Assembly (NCBI RefSeq): GCF_000621705.1
Contig: NZ_JHXO01000007.1
Coordinates: 186,001 to 250,000 of the forward strand
Length of the DNA stretch: 64,000 nt
Source of the DNA: Prolixibacter bellariivorans ATCC BAA-1284
GTDB taxonomy: Bacteria; Bacteroidota; Bacteroidia; Bacteroidales; Prolixibacteraceae
Direction: 5' to 3'
This document shows positions 61,300-64,000 of this stretch, piece after piece; positions within the stretch are counted from its first letter, which is position 1; every line of letters begins with the position of its first letter. The notes under the pieces were generated by a model, which saw only the letters and a program-made list of their open reading frames with translations, was not told the origin of the DNA and did no database searches. The translations under genes were made by a program, and so were the position numbers.

Positions 61300-61887
61300 T
61301 TAGCGAAATGAAGAGTTGAAAAAGAGGAGGATGGATTCGGAGGTAGTGTCCAGCAATTCTTTTAATTTGTTGATAGCTTTCTGCACGTTGTTTCCAACCG
61401 TTTGGTAGTTCACTTGCATCACTTCCGCCACTTCTTGATTGGACAAATTCTTATAAAATTTCAGATAGATGGTCTCTTTTAACCGGGGAGGTAATTCGTT
61501 AATGGCTTGTGCCAACTGGTCGAGTCGTAGTTCTTTTTCTTCCGGATCGACTTCCGTGGTATAACTGAGACGGAATTCGTCCAGTCGCTCATCATCCAGC
61601 ACGGTTTCCCCTTTCCGGTTGTTCTTTCTGAGGTTAGCAAAGATTTTCAACCGCAGCGATTTCAGCAAATAAAAAAGAATGTTGTCAGTAGAAGAGAGTT
61701 TGTCTTTTTTTCGGGCCAGTTCGAAAAACAAATCCTGGATGCTGTCGCGAACCAAAAACTCGTCCGAAGTAAATCGTTGCCCATATTCATACAAAGGCAA
61801 ATGATAAGTGTCGAAAATATAGGAAAAGGCTTTTTCATCACCACGCTTAAAGCGTTCCCAAATTTCTTCATCCGGATTTAGCCGCAT
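61300..61887 (-). CDS. FecI-type ECF sigma factor, ~195 aa
   Basis: The start is placed at ATG 61887 (MRLNPDEEIWERFKRGDEKA); a TTG three codons earlier is possible. Region 2 (FLVRDSIQDLFFELARKKDK; DNILFYLLKSLRLKIFANLR) and region 4 (LKETIYLKFYKNLSNQEVAE; VNYQTVGNNVQKAINKLKEL) are complete. This is the Bacteroidota family-1 ECF group that pairs with FecR and SusC. It is the first gene of the locus and is probably autoregulated with it. Confidence 0.95.
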   Translation of the reverse strand: MRLNPDEEIWERFKRGDEKAFSYIFDTYHLPLYEYGQRFTSDEFLVRDSIQDLFFELARKKDKLSSTDNILFYLLKSLRLKIFANLRKNNRKGETVLDDERLDEFRLSYTTEVDPEEKELRLDQLAQAINELPPRLKETIYLKFYKNLSNQEVAEVMQVNYQTVGNNVQKAINKLKELLDTTSESILLFFNSSFR

Positions 61888-61925
61888 TGGTTTCAATTTC
61901 GCATCCCCAAAAGTTAGTCGTCATG

Positions 61926-61933
61926 CAAAACTA
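61926..61933 (-). promoter_or_regulatory. Putative -7 promoter element of the locus sigma factor gene
   Basis: Minus strand TAGTTTTG fits TAnnTTTG, 38 nt before the ATG at 61887. The -33 region (CTTG, 23 nt away) is weak. Confidence 0.4.
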
Positions 61934-62028
61934 ACCGAAATTTTTCAATCTGGTTACAAGTCTGTTTTATTCTCCCTTCCGAAAGATGAGTAGGTGTTAA
62001 GGTTGCGTGCGGCTTTTTCCCCTCCGGG

Positions 62029-62238
62029 AAGAGGAGTTCTTCGGTTGCAAAGCTTGTTTCTTTGCATGCCGGGTTCATTTCTTTGCCGACAGAGTAGTTT
62101 TCGTGCCTCGCTGAGTTCATTTCTTTACCGCCGACTGACTTTGCGGCAGTCGCCAGGTACTTTGCACGAAGCTCGGAGTAGTTTGCATCATTCGGTTTGT
62201 TCTTTTCATGAGTGGCAGAGTAGTTTGCATCAAAACCG
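62029..62238. repeat. Array of ten degenerate 21-nt units
   Basis: Ten units of exactly 21 nt begin at 62029, 62050, 62071, 62092, 62113, 62134, 62155, 62176, 62197 and 62218. The best copies read GAGTAGTTTGCATCA (62176 and 62218), GAGTAGTTTTCGTGC (62092), and GAGTTCATTTC (62113; GGGTTCATTTC at 62071). An anchor TTTGC/TTTTC/ATTTC/GTTTC recurs at offset 6 in every unit but the first, which has AGTTC. On the minus strand the frame is open and reads as heptads (for example ANYSATH, ANYSELR, ENYSVGK). It lies between the sigma gene and tRNA-Lys copy 3. Not a known feature class. Confidence 0.75.
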
Positions 62239-62269
62239 GCGATTTTCGCGACAGCGGGAATGGGGCGAA

Positions 62270-62303
62270 CAAAAAAAAGCTTCCCGTTTCGGAGAAGCTT
62301 TTC
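62270..62303 (-). terminator. Terminator of tRNA-Lys copy 3
   Basis: Minus strand: AAGCTTCTCCG-AAA-CGGGAAGCTT, ~9 bp with one mismatch, followed by TTTTTT. Confidence 0.85.
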
Positions 62304-62310
62304 TGAAAAG

Positions 62311-62383
62311 TGACTGAGCTGGGGCTCGAACCCAGGACCCACGCCTTAAAAGGGCGTTGCTCTACCAGCTGAGCTACTCAGTC
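62311..62383 (-). tRNA. tRNA-Lys (UUU), copy 3
   Basis: 73-nt cloverleaf identical to copy 1 in all arms, with anticodon TTT and no encoded CCA. Its upstream leader matches that of copy 2 (CAAAGGATG before the mature 5' end), so promoter and leader were duplicated with the gene. It lies ~31.6 kb from copies 1 and 2. Confidence 0.98.
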
Positions 62384-62417
62384 ATCCTTTGTAGTACCCT
62401 TGTTTTTCAAAGGCGGT

Positions 62418-62449
62418 GCAAATATACGGTCATTTTTCTTTTATGCAAA
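62418..62449 (-). promoter_or_regulatory. Bacteroidota promoter of tRNA-Lys copy 3
   Basis: Minus strand: -33 TTTG (62449-62446), exactly 19 nt, -7 TATATTTG (62426-62419, followed by C). This is the same geometry as at copies 1 and 2. Confidence 0.85.
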
Positions 62450-62520
62450 AGATGAATACAAAAAATTACCACTCTTTGAGCGATGAATTTTCGTTCGTTC
62501 AGTATCCTTCTGAAAACCGG

Positions 62521-63012
62521 CTAATTCCCGTTGGCACGTATGGTAAATTCGCCCGTCGTATTTTCGGTTTTGATGATGAATTTCCAGTGTCCGGTAAATT
62601 CCGAATGATTTTCCTTCACATTAACTACGCGCGACCAGCTGGCATAATTTCCGTTTTTCATGTGAATACTGGCCATTTTATTTCCATTTGGAGTCAGCAA
62701 CTCGATATCCATATTACCAATGGTGCTGTGACCGTTGATAGAAAGTTCGAGTTGAGTGATTTTCCGGGTAACCCGAAACTCAATTTCGTTCTGTGATGTA
62801 GTGTTGTGAAGCTGTTTATGCTCCTGCACCAGGTTGCCCGGCTCAGTCTGCTGATTGGAGGCTTGTTTCATTTCATCCCGCATATCTTTCATCGCCGATT
62901 CCATTTTTTTATGGAATTCCCGGGCTTTCTTCTGAATCTCAGCATGGGGATCTTGTGCTCTTGCAAAAAGAAATATTGCCAAAAGCGGGAGTATTAAAAT
63001 GATTTGTTTCAC
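62521..63012 (-). CDS. Small secreted protein, 163 aa, unknown function
   Basis: The signal peptide (MKQIILILPLLAIFLFARAQ) starts at a GTG codon (63012); no in-frame ATG lies nearby upstream. The mature part opens with a charged helix (HAEIQKKAREFHKKMESAMK, DMRDEMKQ). It then has a beta-rich domain (IEFRVTRKITQLELSINGHS; GNMDIELLTPNGNKMASIHM; FTGHWKFIIKTENTTGEFTI) that reads like a C-terminal binding fold similar to a P-domain or pre-peptidase sandwich. Not recognised. It lies between tRNA-Lys copy 3 and the SDR gene. Confidence 0.7.
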   Translation of the reverse strand: MKQIILILPLLAIFLFARAQDPHAEIQKKAREFHKKMESAMKDMRDEMKQASNQQTEPGNLVQEHKQLHNTTSQNEIEFRVTRKITQLELSINGHSTIGNMDIELLTPNGNKMASIHMKNGNYASWSRVVNVKENHSEFTGHWKFIIKTENTTGEFTIRANGN

Positions 63013-63234
63013 GTGCTTGTTATTTATTGTTTCACAATTCTGGTTGGGGTAAGAAACTTGTCTAAAAATACAACGCTTTCAGGTGGTTTAAAAGTATGTG
63101 CCTGCATTTATACATTAATTAAAAAGCAACATTTATTCTTCGGCAGAGTGGGTTTGCGAAAAAAACATACTTTTGTTTACCTTAAATAAACCGGTAAGGA
63201 CCATTCCGGTTTAGTAACTTCGAATTTTTGTACA

Positions 63235-64000
63235 ATGAAAAATAAGGTTGTCATCATAACCGGTGCTTCTTCCGGGATTGGACGGGCATTGGCTGTCGAA
63301 TTTGCATCGCGTGGAGCGAAACTTGTTTTGGGAGCACGACGCACCGAGCGTCTGCAGGAATTAGAAAAAGAGCTTTCAGACACTGAAATCCTTTCGGTGA
63401 AAACCGATGTTTCGGTTGAAGAAGAGTGCCGGAACCTGGTAGAGCAAGCAGTTTCCCGGTTTGGCCACATCGATATCCTGATAAACAATGCTGGTATTTC
63501 CATGCGGGCGAATTTTGAGGATATGGATCTGGAAGTGATGCATAAAGTCATGGATGTGAATTTCTATGGAACCGTATATTGTACCAAGTATGCCTTGCCG
63601 TATCTGCTCGAAAGTAAAGGTTCGCTGGTAGGGGTGATTTCCATTGCGGGTCATGTTGGCCTGCCGGGAAGAACAGCCTATTCGGCTTCGAAGTTTGCCG
63701 TTCGCGGATTTTTAGATACGGTTCGCATCGAGAACCTGAAAAAAGGATTGCATGTGTTGGTGGCCGCTCCTGGCTTCACTGCTTCCGAAGTTCGAAAATC
63801 AGCACTGACGGCTAACGGAACTTCGCAAGGCGAAACACCGCGTAATGAAGAGAAAATGATGAGTGCAGAAGAGTGTGCCGTGCACATTGCCAATGCGGTA
63901 AAAAAGCGGAAGCGGCAGTTGATTCTCACTTTCGTGGAAGGAAAATTCACGGTTTTCCTGGGCAAGTTTTTCCCATCGTTGCTCGATAAACTAACATTCA
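63235..64000 (+). CDS. SDR family oxidoreductase, 5' part
   Basis: The frame runs off the window. It has the SDR motifs in order: the cofactor loop VVIITGASSGIGRALAVEFA (residues 5-24), DILINNAGISM (NNAG), the catalytic Ser in GVISIAGHVG, and Tyr/Lys in AYSASKFAVRGFLD (YxxxK). The C-terminal part seen to the window end (HVLVAAPGFTASEVRKSA) fits classical SDRs of the short-chain/DltE type with an NAD(P) preference that cannot be read. It starts with ATG at 63235. Substrate unknown. Confidence 0.92.
   Translation, partial: MKNKVVIITGASSGIGRALAVEFASRGAKLVLGARRTERLQELEKELSDTEILSVKTDVSVEEECRNLVEQAVSRFGHIDILINNAGISMRANFEDMDLEVMHKVMDVNFYGTVYCTKYALPYLLESKGSLVGVISIAGHVGLPGRTAYSASKFAVRGFLDTVRIENLKKGLHVLVAAPGFTASEVRKSALTANGTSQGETPRNEEKMMSAEECAVHIANAVKKRKRQLILTFVEGKFTVFLGKFFPSLLDKLTF

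Noticed and set aside
61914-62342. 142-codon minus-strand frame over the 21-nt array and part of tRNA-Lys copy 3
   Set aside because: Its first residues (MGPGFEPQLSHF) are the tRNA read as protein, and it runs through the tRNA terminator. The part over the array is kept only as a repeat feature.
62416-62796. 126-codon plus-strand frame opposite the small secreted protein
   Set aside because: It is antisense to a gene with a convincing signal peptide and covers the tRNA promoter.
63004-63189. 61-codon plus-strand frame before the SDR gene
   Set aside because: No signal, no domain and no conserved-looking stretch; the gap is better read as upstream sequence.

Overview
The window is a chromosomal segment from a member of the Bacteroidota, probably a Bacteroidales/Marinilabiliales-type anaerobe or facultative anaerobe. 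The support is a SusC/SusD locus, FecI/FecR-type sigma/anti-sigma control, many lipoproteins with an Asp/Ser-rich start, DUF families restricted to Bacteroidota, and promoters of the Bacteroidota type (-33 TTTG, 19 nt, -7 TAnnTTTG), seen best in front of three tRNA-Lys genes. I cannot name the species. No rRNA, CRISPR array, integrase, transposase or prophage gene is visible.

Layout. 1-4.9 kb: end of a cysQ-type phosphatase, then a minus-strand group (DUF6913-like protein, dapA, lipoprotein) and ligA. 5-6.3 kb: a cobalamin riboswitch followed by a Cys-rich CWC protein and a DUF4465 protein. 6.5-25.5 kb: mostly plus-strand housekeeping and envelope genes (gamma-glutamyltransferase, SlyD, aroC, a small winged-helix protein, YccF, aminotransferase, a GH97 glycosidase, CinA, AsmA family), with a nitrilase and NhaC on the other strand. 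This stretch is bracketed by two paralogous secreted proteins with a shared N-terminal domain (6.5 and 22.8 kb). 25.6-28.7 kb: a DoxX / Gfo-Idh-MocA / TIM-barrel epimerase operon that looks like a sugar oxidation-isomerisation pathway. 28.8-38 kb: DJ-1 family protein, ECF sigma factor, two tRNA-Lys(UUU) genes, a LytS/LytTR-type two-component pair, a small ExbB/TolQ-like protein, two GNAT acetyltransferases, gpmA, a DUF6261-like protein and a DUF6567-like lipoprotein. 38.2-41.6 kb: a 1149-residue protein that I suggest is a PPi-type PEP carboxykinase. 41.7-46.2 kb: a second ECF sigma factor with a membrane partner, and an AraC-HTH/TolB/TPR membrane regulator with a TonB-C/TPR protein.

46.4-61.9 kb is one minus-strand polysaccharide utilisation locus: ECF sigma, FecR anti-sigma, STN-bearing SusC, SusD, SusE/F-like lipoprotein, GH66, GH31 and a six-hairpin glycosidase with a CBM-like tail. 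GH66 plus GH31 points to dextran or another alpha-1,6-glucan. The order suggests that substrate binding at SusC signals through FecR to release the sigma factor, that SusCD import oligosaccharides cut outside by GH66, and that GH31 and the six-hairpin enzyme finish them to glucose. The window ends with a third tRNA-Lys copy, a small secreted protein and the start of an SDR oxidoreductase.

The least explained structure is intergenic: three arrays of short degenerate units with very regular spacing (about 22 nt at 20.82-20.95 kb, 42 nt at 36.75-36.96 kb, 21 nt at 62.03-62.24 kb). They lie outside recognisable genes and match no feature class I know for this phylum.
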